A stretch of 64,000 nt of DNA from Lineus longissimus (Eukaryota > Nemertea > Pilidiophora > Heteronemertea > Lineidae). The notes beneath the pieces are model-generated. The model was given only the letters and a program-made list of their open reading frames with translations. It did not search any database and was not told where the DNA came from. Position 1 is the first letter of the stretch; each line of letters starts with the position of its first letter. The translations under genes and the position numbers were made by a program. Shown here in pieces: positions 1 through 10,430 of this stretch. Where the stretch lies: the NCBI RefSeq assembly GCF_910592395.1, contig NC_088315.1, positions 4,590,501 to 4,654,500 on the forward strand. Reading direction: 5' to 3'.

Positions 1-719
1 AGAAATCTTATGGTTGCATTTGTGGTTCCCCGTAGATTGTCTTCCATAGTAGCTTTACAACATATTCAAATACCTGTCGGTGTGCTTATTTTTCTCATCT
101 CCGCTAAAATTTTGTTGATGGTAGATAACAGGATATCTTTGCTATTTGTAAACAACCCCAGCCCCTTTGTACCAAGCCAAAGAACCCTTGCCGATTCCTT
201 AGAATGTGTTTTGTGCAAATACTAAAAGAGCTTTAGTACCCTTTCTCTAAGTACTCCTGATAGTGATCCCAGATGTATTAATTTGCCTTCCAGCCACTGC
301 AGACCCTATAGGTTTGTTTTCTTTTAAACTGTAGATCCATTTTCTTGTTAAAATTTACCAAGTCGCTTTGGTTGATTACATCATGGTTATCTCTTCTGGG
401 GTCCAACAGTGGGTTTTTCAATGAATACCTCTTTTGAGCATTGTCCGTCTTAAGTGGTTCAGTTAAAGTATAGAAAACTGATGTTCCAAATCAAGTGAAT
501 AACATCTGTAGAAGAGATAGCTACTTGTTTGTACTAATCAGTTATTTCCCTTATCATTAATATAAATGCATATGGATCATTGCTTAACATTTGTTTTGAA
601 TTCATAATGCACTTACCCAAATAATGCTCAGCCCTTTCATGCCTGTCTGTATAATGTTCTGATATGTTAACTGGGGTACTGCGACATTACCTGCAACATA
701 GATTAGTTTGCACAAGAAG
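1..719. other. No feature recognised; probably intron of the harmonin-like gene
   Basis: I see no exon with convincing splice borders or protein similarity here. Upstream exons of the harmonin-like gene must lie at lower coordinates or outside the window, because the first exon recognised (1150-1222) starts inside a codon. Confidence 0.4.
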
Positions 720-1110
720 TTAACCAATTCTATTAGGTAACATTAGGTAAAGATTTATCACATCAGGTAAAGGTTATAACATTAGGTAAAGAGTTATATA
801 TTGCATAAGGTAAAGAGTTATCACATCAGGTAAAGGTTATAACATTAGGTAAAGAGTTATATATTGCATAAGGTAAAGAGTTATCACATCAGGTAAAGGT
901 TATAACATTAGGTAAAGAGTTATATATTGCATAAGGTAAAGAGTTATCACATCAGGTAAAGGTTATAACATTAGGTAAAGAGTTATATATTGCATAAGGT
1001 TAAGAGTTATCACATCAGGTAACATTAGGTAAAGAGTTATACATGTATATTGAATTAGGTAAAGATTTATCACATCAGGTTAAGGTTATAACATTAGGTT
1101 AAGGTAAGGA
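720..1110. repeat. 63-bp minisatellite inside a harmonin intron
   Basis: A 63-bp unit is repeated about four to five times; identical landmarks (attaggtaaagagttatat) fall at 781, 844, 907 and 970, then decay toward 1110. Each unit itself holds three or four shorter, related elements of the form ttAGGTAAAG. That motif resembles a splice-donor core, so the array presents a dozen decoy donor-like sites just upstream of the exon at 1150. Confidence 0.9.
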
Positions 1111-1149
1111 GGTGGACATTCTGCTTACTGTTTTTATTACCTGCTTCAG

Positions 1150-4100
1150 TTTTACTATCATAGAAGATGTCAAGAAGTCTGAACAAGAAGTCACAGAGGA
1201 TAACTTTAATCCTAACCACTTGGTAAGTCGGCCTTAAATGAACTCTTGGCATTTTGATTATATGATAGTCTTCCAGTGTCGATTTCGTACTTTACAACTT
1301 CTAACTTCTGAGTTATTTGTGTATTGATTCCCATTTAATCATTCAGCCTGATGGTTTCATGTGCTGTCATTAGATGGAACAAGTGTTAGGTATCTACACA
1401 CTTGGGTGAAACAAATGTCTGAAGTTATCATAATACTTGATATTTCAGTTCACGAATGAACAGATAGCTGGAAGACAGGTCATTTTTGTCAAAATTAAAA
1501 AGGTAAAAAGTAAAGGTTTAATCTATGATTTTTCCATATTGTCATCATTTACCTCCCAGCCGATTTATTTTCAATCAATAAACCTAGATCTAACATTTTT
1601 TGTCTCTCTTTTTCAGGATGGTTTGCCTCTCAACATGTCAATAGAGGGAGGCACTGACTCGCCGATTGGAGGCAAAATTGTTGTCTCTGAGATATATGTG
1701 GGTGGAGCTGTGTATAGGCAAGGTATGCATCAAATGTCCGTAATATTCAAACTTGAGGCAAGTAAGCTAGAGAATACCGCATTTGTTCCAGTTATCAATT
1801 TGAAATTGATGTACCAAGTACATGAATGCATTGGCCAGAGTATAAAACCTTGCAGGTGAAGATGAAAAACATTAACCTTGTTTCTGTTTTTTCAGGAGGT
1901 ATTCACCGCGGTGACCAGATCATGATGGTAGATGGCATGAGCCTGCTCGATATCACTCTGTCTCAGGCTCAGAATATCCTTAAGGAAGCTCTGAAAAGAC
2001 CAGCAGTGAGTGTGACAATAGTACACACTGCAAACACTAAATTTTTGTGGGCAGTTTACTTTTGCTAATAACCTAGTTTCGTGAAAATGAAAATCATCTA
2101 CTCTGTTAGAAATATTTGCAACTCGTATAAACAAGTTTTGGCAGTTAACAAAAGGCTTTTTGAATAAAGTTTCATTTCATATTGTGTGTGCTGTGTTGTT
2201 TTTTTTTCGTCAGAAGTTGTTATTGTATTTTATAGAACGAAGTGAGAATGGTTGTAGCACTTGACCCGCCAAAGTCATATGAAGATGAAGTGTAAGTATT
2301 CATTTCTCTACTGTTACTACTATCAATTGAGGAGAAAGCCTGTTGGTTAATTTGAGGAAACGAGAGGGGTATTACAAATGACATGAATATTATATTCCAG
2401 TTCAAACATGTCAAATGTCACAGAATAAGAACTTTTGATGTTCACTTTGAAGCATCACCAATTGCTTTTCCAGGAAGTTCTCCATAGGCCTGTAGTCCCT
2501 CTGCTTCTTTTCCCCAAAAGGTACCTTGTAGTGCAAATAATTAGCTCTGGTGATAGTGAGAGTTTACTCCTATCTTTTTATAACGCCTATTCAGTGTATC
2601 AATGGGAATGGAAATATTTTCTTTTCATGTAGTAATTTTTATGTACATTATTGTCTGTACCCATGCAGGAGATATCGAGCACTTCCTTTCTCTAACATTG
2701 ACTGAATCCATTGAAGGTGAAATCAGCATTATTGAATTAATCTTTTGGTCAGAAATTTCTCTACTGGCATGGAAGGTGCCAGGTGTTATACATTCGAATT
2801 GTCAGAAGTTGTCACAATGTATATGAAATTGAAAAGACAGCGTTATGCAATGCATAACTCTAGTAGTTCTATAGTGTTATTAACTTCTGCTGATTTCAGT
2901 TATTCCTCCATGTATCTGAGAGGGTCCTTTAAATCAGAGTAGCCTTTTCAAAAATAAGTGGCATCTTGTACCAGTTGGTTTACAAATAGGCACCAAAAAT
3001 CTATTCCTTGGGATGTTGGTTCATTTTTAGGCATATATTGTTGTGACAGCTACTGATATAAGTTAGCTATAGTGTGTGCATGTCCTCCCCTGTCCTCGCT
3101 TTTGGTTGCATGTGTATCAATTTTTTTATTGTGAATGTATTCTTTCACTGAAAGATCTCAATATTCAAGCTAAATTCTTATATACCTGTATCGACCATTG
3201 TGATAAAGCTCAATTGTATTGTTTTCAAAGACATGAGTTTTCAACCTTTTTTTACAATTAGACTTTTATTTTACTGTTGCAGGGGATTTTAGTTGATTAT
3301 TCCATTAATTTATTATTGCTTAAACTATCATATAAACCATTCTTTAAAGTCCTTTTGTAGAGGTATTTCATTTTCACTTTCCCAATCTGCATTATAATGT
3401 AATGCGGCATATATTCGTAATTTGGCCGAGGTTTTCGAATCGTTTCTCAAATGTCAGTATAACACATGTTTCAGAGGTAACGTGTTGTTCAAGCAGTAAA
3501 ATCATATACACTTATAAATGTGTGAATCCCAAATACTTTCTACCTTTGTTGATCTATTGAACATAAACCTAGTAGCTAGTGTTCCTTCCTTTACTTAGCT
3601 TGCAATCTGGTCAAAGTGAGTAGTACATATCGGTAATGTTTTCATCCATTTATATAAAAATGAATTGGATAATAATTAAAAGTCCTTCCTACATTCTTAA
3701 AATTGTCTGTCTAAAATGATCACAATCTCACCGCTGCCTTGCCAAAATCTTTGGCAATACGACGGCTATTCACCTTCACAAAGAACACGCAGCCCGCAGT
3801 GGACAAGTGACTACTTGTCCCAATTCATGCTGTATCTATTTTTCGATGTTTTTTTCTCAGTCATTGTTGTAAAAACAAACAACTAATAAATCACATCTCT
3901 TACATGCATTGATCTAAATATCTGTAGAAGTCACTTGTAAACTGCATGTTTGCATGACGAAACATGTTTTTGTGATTGAAACTAAAAAATTGACAAAAGT
4001 TACGTACAAAATTGCACATCTATTAGAATATTGAACCCATTTGTGTCTGGTGTTTTAAAGAACTGATATGAAATACATTCTTCTGCTTAATATGCTAACC

Positions 4101-4563
4101 ACAATAAAATTGATTATCTTTCTGTCTCAATACTGTTTGAATAACCAACAAACTGGTAACCTTCACATCATTTAATGCTGTACTTGCAATTAATAACAAA
4201 TGTACTTGCTTGATATTGACCACTGAGTAAGGATGGATCGATGGTCAAGTGATAGTTGTCAATTCCCGCAGTTATTTCAGAACGTTCTTTGACAAGTTTT
4301 GGCACAAACTTTCAATGCAATATTGGTAGCCGTTAAATCATACATCCTTGATATGTTGAAATTTAAAAACAGTTTTACAGTATGCTTATTTCAACGTAAT
4401 GGCCAATGCACTCAAGCTTGTGATTTTCAACAATACACTACGACTGCAGTGTAAGGTAGGAAATTTTCACCAACATTTCAGAAAAATAAAATTTTCACTT
4501 CATACTTCACGTTACCGGTCAATAATCTTTACTATTTCTCTCCATTACAGCACCTACTTCTAA
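1150..4563 (+). CDS. USH1C: Harmonin-like PDZ scaffold protein, C-terminal exons
   Basis: Harmonin is a PDZ scaffold of hair-cell stereocilia and microvillar tip-link complexes that binds cadherins and myosin VII. Only the 3' end is here. Exons I read: 1150-1222 (linker, tentative), 1449-1502 (FTNEQIAGRQVIFVKIKK), 1617-1722, 1896-2005, 2236-2291 and 4551-4563. All have AG acceptors and GT donors, and phases join cleanly (phase 0, 1, 0, 2). They encode the last PDZ domain, with EGGTDSPIGGKIVVSE, RQGGIHRGDQIMMVDG and VVALDPPKSYEDEV in the order known for vertebrate harmonin PDZ3. The spliced end is ...DEVTYF-stop, which corresponds to the vertebrate ...DELTFF class I PDZ-binding motif. The fit of linker, PDZ3 and tail makes the assignment strong; the first listed exon is less certain. 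Upstream domains are outside the window or unrecognised. Confidence 0.88.
2292..4550 (+). other. Last intron of the harmonin-like gene
   Basis: The intron runs from a GTAAGT donor to a pyrimidine-rich acceptor (tctctccattacag). It is by far the longest intron of the visible part. I found no cassette exon in it that I could defend, though one would be needed to use the alternative reading frame of the terminal exon. Confidence 0.75.
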
Positions 4564-5500
4564 CTTGGACGAGTTCCTGGATGATTACGATTCCGACGGC
4601 ACCAATTTCTACTACAATGGTTTAGAGTCCCCAACAGGGAAAACAGGCGTTCCAGTCACATTCATTTGAAACAGTGTAACTTGGAACTGTTTCAGTCTAA
4701 GACACAGAATACCGAGACATTCACCGTGATTATCTCAATCAGGACAATTTTTTGGATTGAGCATGGTACTTACACAATTGGCAATGGATGTGGTTTTCCA
4801 TCAATGCTATTGAATTTATTCAACATGTTCAAGACCTGTGAGAGACTTGTGCCATGGCCCGATTTACGCTTTTGACACAGTTTTGACATTATGTTAAATC
4901 TTCCACTTGTTCAGTATTGTATATTCTGCTGCATAATCGTGTATTAAAAGTCAACCTCTAAAAAAACAATATTATCATAGTCATACTTTATCGCCTAAAT
5001 ATCTAATTTGCTTGTACATGCAATGTTATGGGTCACAATTTGTCTGATGTATTCAATAGATCTTGGGTTGTCAATGATCTCAAGGAGTTGAAATCTCTCC
5101 AAGCTGGCTAATGTCAGTTTGACAATACGTATTTGCCACTGACTGAGTGTTCTAATTTACTAAGTAGAATCTGCATTCACTTCCGCCATATTTTTGGTAA
5201 CGTAATACATGATGGCATACATTATTCAAATGCTAACATCAGAAACGATGTAGGATACTGTTGAAGACATTTTTAAGTATTTTTTTAAAAATTCAAATGT
5301 ATTCTTGCATGAACATGTGATATATGATAGTCAATCATCAGATATCCTTCTATAGTGTATTACTGGGCAAATTTTTGAGTTTTGAGCCAATTTTACAAAT
5401 ACCAGGTAGAGCACTGGATCTATGCACAATACATTCCACTGTATGATAATCATGTACGATCATGAGTAAGAATGAGCTTAATAAACTTAATTTATTCATT
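4564..5500 (+). other. 3' UTR of the harmonin-like gene
   Basis: The region follows the TAA at 4561-4563. No close AATAAA precedes 5480, where AATAAA is followed by a GT-rich stretch (cctgtggcgttgtc), a normal cleavage-site layout. The first ~105 bases are also open in a different frame (see findings). Confidence 0.6.
5480..5485 (+). terminator. Polyadenylation signal AATAAA, harmonin-like gene
   Basis: AATAAA followed about 30 bases later by a G/T-rich element. It is the first canonical signal downstream of the stop codon. Confidence 0.55.
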
Positions 5501-6280
5501 TACAAAACCTGTGGCGTTGTCATTCTGTGACTACTGTATATATAGAGAGTACTACCAGTACATGCGGGATTGTATCATCAGCCGTATAGTTTTGCCTAGC
5601 CCAGTTGTAGGCAAGCGCATTAGAGTGAGACAAAACTGAAAATTTGTGAACATCATGTCGAAACAAGCTGAATATTGAGAAATGGCTTCAAATGTCGCCG
5701 TTATAAAGAAATACAATGACTGTCATTGAATATGCTAAATAATGAAAGCAACACGCACATTCATCGGGTAAACAAGTATTTTATTAACAAACGCACGGTG
5801 CGCATATATAGGAACGCACAATAATGATGTAAATTAGAAATCCTAAAGAAGTTTATACACTTTTCTAATTGTTCCATTATTTATATACATGTTGGCCTTA
5901 CCCTGTTTTTGAGATTGAGATTCGTGTTGCCTTCATACGAGAAGTTGGCAAACCACGTTTTTAGAAATACTTATGTTGCTATTGTCATGATTGTCTGCGC
6001 GAACCTTGAGCTCGAAATACTATAAGGCTGGTAATGTGCAAATGCAATGCACGGCAGTTCTGAACTTGTCTCATAAATGCCCTTCGTCTTTGACGAAGAA
6101 ATGGATAGTCGAAGGCTGGAACGGATCTTGAGCCGACGTATTTTGGACTGGCGTTATTTTGAACATTATGGAAGCAATCAAAAATGATGATGCGATCACG
6201 AGTTCACGGGCCAGTATAAAGTTAATCCTGCGTTTTGTATCAAGGCGCTGATTAAGATCTCTGTGAATTCACAGTGCGTC
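5501..6280. other. Intergenic, nothing recognised
   Basis: No open frame of note, no repeat and no RNA gene recognised. Confidence 0.5.
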
Positions 6281-6293
6281 CCCGATTCAATCA

Positions 6294-6760
6294 ACCAAAA
6301 CATATGTATCTTACTCCGTTCCACCAACATCTCGTTCCCCGTCCAAGAAGTTCGACTTCCGCTTTCGTCACTGGAGATATTGTTATTGTGGTGCCTGTAA
6401 CAGGTAGAAAGAAGTCTTTAGATTGCATGAGGCTTTTTGAAGAGAGTGGGAACAGTGAAATAACCTGGTAAACTTTCACCGCAGCTTGAACTCCCCGAGC
6501 CCAGATTACCCGAAGCACAAGTACTTGGCCCCGTTCCACCAACATCTCGTTCCCCGTCCAAGAAGTTCGACTTCCGCTTTCTTCACTGGGGTTATTGTTA
6601 TTGTGGTGCCTGTAACAGGGAGAAAGAAGTCTTTAGATTGCATGAGGCTTTTTGAAGAGAGTGGGAATAACCTGGTAAACTTTCGCCGCTGCTTGAACTC
6701 CCCGAGCACAGATTACCCGAAGCACAAGTACTTGGCCCCGTTCCACCAACAGCGTGTTCC
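6294..6760. repeat. Tandem repeat of about 215 bp, two copies plus a partial third
   Basis: The landmark ccgttccaccaac recurs at about 6317, 6532 and 6739 (spacing 215 and 207). Copies 1 and 2 share the whole stretch through the 'caggtagaaagaagtctttagattgc' region and diverge by scattered substitutions. The third copy stops after about 40 bases. Frames stay open on both strands across it, which I attribute to repetition and not to coding. Confidence 0.85.
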
Positions 6761-6891
6761 CTGTGGTTTGACGTCGGTGTCGATTCCTTCGGGGATCATG
6801 GGGGGTTTTGTCGTAACATCTGAAATACCAGAAAACTATCATCAGAACTTTATGGAGGTTTGAATAAAATCTGTGACAGGTACGTTGATGG

Positions 6892-8033
6892 TTACATCTC
6901 GGGGTGGCGAGTCGGCCGCTCATTCCAAACCAATCTGTGGGATGCGCCGTTCGTATTAGACCGATACTTCGTCCCCAAAAAGCGGATCGAGGCTATATAA
7001 TGGGCTACGTTCGTATTTACTGGTGGTGCAGGAAAATAGAAAATGCAATTGCTGAACCTTGTCGTGGTATATATATATTCAGAGTAATTGTGTATGTCTA
7101 ACAACAGCAATGTTGGAATTTATTACGTTCTTGTATTTATGCTATTGGAACTTTTCAAGTTTCCAATTCCAAATATTTAACGAACGGCGTAAGCCTTTTA
7201 AGAAACCCATAAATATATCAATTCGGGTCGGTAATCAGATTTCTACGACACTTACCTTGGGTAGTTCTCTTTTGTAAGCGGAGCCTCAGTGTTCTTAACA
7301 TGTCTGTCATTGAAGAACCTGAAGAAGAAAAAGTCAAGAAATAAGATGCATGTCGACCGTCGAAAAAGCAGTGATCCATTTCCGTGCTGTTTATCGGTAC
7401 TCTTGGTGGAAGATCGGATATCTGACATGGACTCGTGACCACCTTCAGGTCCCTGCAGTTTGTGATATAGGGCCTGGAGGGTTTACTCATGGCCTCATAA
7501 GCTGAACAGAGGCTTCGACAAGTCCATGTCAAATATCCGCTCGTTCGCCAAGTGCACGTATAGACTAATTTCGGCCTTCACATTGTGAGCAGCGTACACG
7601 AGGAGTCGGGGAACTCTTCAAAAAACCACTGTCGATTAAATACGTATACGAATACATCTATGTGAGTATATAGCTCTTCGTAAGTGTTCGAAACCTGCCT
7701 AATTATGGCACAAAACGTGGCAGGTTAAACAAATCTTTAAAACTTCACCAACAGTTACAAGTAAGAGTGAAGGCAGGTAGTGAACAGTCCGTCTTTTGAT
7801 TCCAGATCGCTCGAATAATTAGGCCTGCCAGTTACCAATAGTGCAGCCTCAAGTCATTTTCCTACTGGGGATTGGACCAGTTTCCTATACTGGAGGTGTA
7901 ATCAGTTCAAAAACAGGGGCACAATCAACAATTTACCTTTTCCGTCCTGACTCTTTGACGACGAGTGCGGACGAGCCATAACGGTGGAGATGAAGAGGCT
8001 CGCGGCAAGAAGAATGATAACAGTCGAATTCAT
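6892..8033 (-). CDS. Candidate secreted protein, three coding exons, family unknown
   Basis: Exon 7937-8033 begins MNSTVIILLAASLFISTVMA, a clear signal peptide, followed by RPHSSSKSQDGK and a GTAAAT donor in phase 1. Exon 7256-7501 starts after an ag acceptor (tctgttcag), is in phase and encodes 81 residues with cysteines in TNC, SPC and DHC contexts and an Arg-rich end (LRLRLQKR), then a GTAAGT donor, again phase 1. A third exon, 7019-6892, follows ...cctgcaccaccag and adds 41 residues ending HPEM-stop. The total is 156 residues. Exons 1 and 2 are well supported by signal peptide, splice sites and phase; exon 3 is tentative and no AATAAA is seen close behind it. I do not recognise the family; the size and shape are compatible with a cytokine- or hormone-like secreted factor, but that is inference only. 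Confidence 0.5.
7060..7200. repeat. Segment with a diverged copy at 10190-10335
   Basis: The stretch around 7110-7195 (caatgttg..., tatttatgc..ttggaac.tttcaa, gaacggcgta.gcctt) matches 10242-10335 with many substitutions. It lies in the last intron of the minus-strand secreted-protein candidate. The second copy therefore looks like a partial duplication of that locus. Confidence 0.6.
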
Positions 8034-8045
8034 TGTGATGTCTGC

Positions 8046-9396
8046 AAAAGAGAAAGCGAAATACATTTCAATATAATATGAATGATCTTGCCAAGCAGGG
8101 GTACTGACCGGGCCCCTCTCGAAGAATACTGCAAACTGGACATCATTATCGCGCTGACAAAGAGATGACGGGCCCTACCAAAAATCATCCAGGAACATGC
8201 ATTGCTTTTGGAAGTTGAATCTGCGCCGATTGTAGAAATCTTCCGGATACTGTACTCTACTCTTTTATTCGAAACATAAAATGCAATAGAGCTATATATA
8301 CTTTACATCATCTGAAGCTGCCAATCACTATCGACAACGAATCGCTTGCAAGCACGTAGTTCCGATTTTCGATATAATGGCAACAAAATTCCGATATCAA
8401 AATTGTTCCGATAGCCATTCTTAAGACCACAGGGGATAGTGTTGATAGAAAAACGAATCCGATCAATGTACGTATGTATATCAAGTAAGCTTTTATGCTG
8501 GAACTATTGATATTAAAACGGGCATCAGTTATACTGGGACAGCTTGGATATACTAAAACACATTGTCTGTAGCTAGCTTTTTGGCCTTTAGGGGCAAACC
8601 ATCCCACTAACCTTTTTATTGAACCCAAGTATTTATAATATGTACTATGATGATTAATTCATTCACGTATCCTTGGGATAGGAAATATATGTTTTGCAGA
8701 TAAACAAAGTCACGAGAAAGAAAGTTATCCCCGGGCAATCAATAGACCTGCATGGACATTTTTCATTCGATTTCTTGAATTGGCGCTTGTGCTTCTTTTA
8801 GGTAGTTTTTATTGGTCCATTATATCAGTGACGGATGAACAATTAAACTGGACAGAACAATGCGATAAACAACAAAACTGTACAGACCGATGTGATAAAC
8901 AATTAAACTGGACAAACCGATGTGATAAACAATTAAACTGGACAGACCAATGTGATAAACAACAAAACTGTACAGACCGATGTGATAAACAATTAAACTG
9001 GACAGTCTTATGTGATAAACAACAAAACTGTACAGATCGATGTGATAAACAATTAAACTGGACAGACCAATGTGATAAACAACACAACTGTACAGATCGA
9101 TGTGATAAACAATTAAACTGGACAGATCAATGTGATAAACAACAAAACTGTACAGACCGATGTGATAAACAATTAAACTGGACAGTCTTATGTGATAAAC
9201 AACAAAACTGTACAGATCGATGTGATAAACAATTAAACTGGACAGACCAATGTGATAAACAACAAAACTGTACAGACCGATGTGATAAACAATTAAACTG
9301 GACAAAGCGATGTGATAAACAACAAAACTGGACAGACCGATGTGCGTGAAAGTCAGAAATTGTACAAAGGAGAAGAAAATATTGAAGTATACTTAC
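8046..9396 (-). other. First intron of the secreted-protein candidate
   Basis: On the minus strand a donor (AACT|GTAAGTAT, G at 9396) precedes an acceptor (ctcttttgcag) eight to nine bases upstream of the ATG at 8033. The intron contains the 30-bp minisatellite. It is inferred from splice motifs and a TATA box placed upstream; it has not been tested against any transcript. Confidence 0.45.
8839..9345. repeat. 30-bp minisatellite, about 17 units, mostly a 60-bp two-type alternation
   Basis: Two related 30-mers alternate: gataaacaattaaactggac... and gataaacaacaaaactgtac.... The higher-order period is 60 bp over most of the array. Because 30 is a multiple of three and the units lack stops, the array is open in the forward frame (LNWTDQCDKQ/QNCTDRCDKQ) and in at least two reverse frames. 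The forward frame has no ATG before the array, so I annotate it as satellite and not as a gene. Confidence 0.93.
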
Positions 9397-9485
9397 AGTT
9401 ATTGGACGGTATCTGGAATTGCCGATCGTGATAGTGTGGACTGAAGTCACTCAGACGTTCTTCTGCTGCTGGTGATAAGATTCTT
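9397..9485 (-). other. Probable non-coding first exon (5' UTR)
   Basis: The exon lies between a TATA box and a strong GTAAGTAT donor on the minus strand. It contains no ATG. It would be spliced to the coding exon that starts at 8033. The start of transcription is estimated from the TATA position. Confidence 0.4.
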
Positions 9486-9509
9486 TGCTGATCTCCGCCG
9501 AGGAACCTA

Positions 9510-9516
9510 TTTTATA
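9510..9516 (-). promoter_or_regulatory. TATA box (TATAAAA) of the secreted-protein candidate
   Basis: TATAAAA on the minus strand, about 30 bases upstream of the proposed first exon. The pairing with a downstream donor and then a signal-peptide exon is what makes it credible. Confidence 0.45.
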
Positions 9517-9519
9517 ATC

Positions 9520-10189
9520 TTCTCAAATCTTTCAAAATGCTAAAAATAGCTCGTGGAGTAAACTCTGCAGCTATAATTAGCAAAAATAGATTGATGGGAA
9601 ATCCTTTATTTCCCCACACGATTTGTCCAACTTCCCCATTTGAGATATCCGATGTTTATATTTGATCTTGGCGCAGTCACGGAGTCTTCTAAGACTTGAA
9701 CTACATTTCGCATGAACTTTATCATATCATAGGCTATTATAGGCCCAGTGATTCGAGTGTCATTGACATCCGTAAGGGAATTCATGAGATGATTAGCAAA
9801 CATGGGTTTATTTACTGTGGCAACGTCTTGGCATGTAAGTATTATCATTAGTAGGCCAACCCCAATTTGTCGATTAGGCGGTGGTGCAATGATTCATTTT
9901 ATCAATGATTAACATACTATAACAATATATATTTATAAAGAGAAGTGAAGACCATGAAACAACTTTTACTTAACGACAATTATCAATGAAAATAAAAAGG
10001 CTATTGTTGATAGATGATTGTTTCCTTTTATCACCATTTTCGGTTGGATCTCGGAGACATTTTGTATGTCTTACATTTGTTGGTATGAAAAGCTGTCTGT
10101 TAAAGGCAAATGTCGTTCGTGTTCTCTGTATTTCCTTTTGGCTAAAGCAATGGGAAAATGAATTGCCGTAGAGTGCAGATATAATGCGC
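9520..10189. other. Intergenic, nothing recognised
   Basis: A 91-codon open frame on the minus strand (9970-10245) lacks similarity or convincing splice borders. No RNA gene or repeat is seen. Confidence 0.35.
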
Positions 10190-10430
10190 TCAATAGCTGA
10201 AACTTTGAATTCATAGTATTTGTTTGTCAGTCTACGCAACGACAATGTTGAAAGTCAGCACGTATTTATGCAGTTGGAGCTTTTCAAATTCAATTTCAAT
10301 CCAAATGTTTGAAAGAACGGCGTAGGCCTTCAAACAAAGGAAGTTACACCAAAGGCAACAAGTCAGTCCACAAAGCTATTGTGTCGTGTAACACTTAAAT
10401 CGTCTCCCCAAGCTTCTCTTAGTGTTCTGA
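10190..10430 (-). pseudogene. Diverged partial copy of the secreted-protein locus
   Basis: The segment resembles 7060-7300, including AGAACACT.AG of the end of exon 2. At the place of the GTAAGTG donor this copy reads TTAAGTG, so the splice site is lost. I could not follow the similarity further upstream. It is probably a decayed partial duplication. Confidence 0.35.

Noticed and set aside
8780-9349. 189-codon forward open frame with a hydrophobic start and NWT/NCT-rich repeats
   Set aside because: It begins with TTG, has no ATG before the array, and the same DNA is open in reverse frames as well. Absence of stops follows from the 30-bp repeat.
9970-10245. 91-codon minus-strand frame
   Set aside because: No similarity, no signal peptide, and it partly overlaps a decayed duplicate of non-coding sequence.
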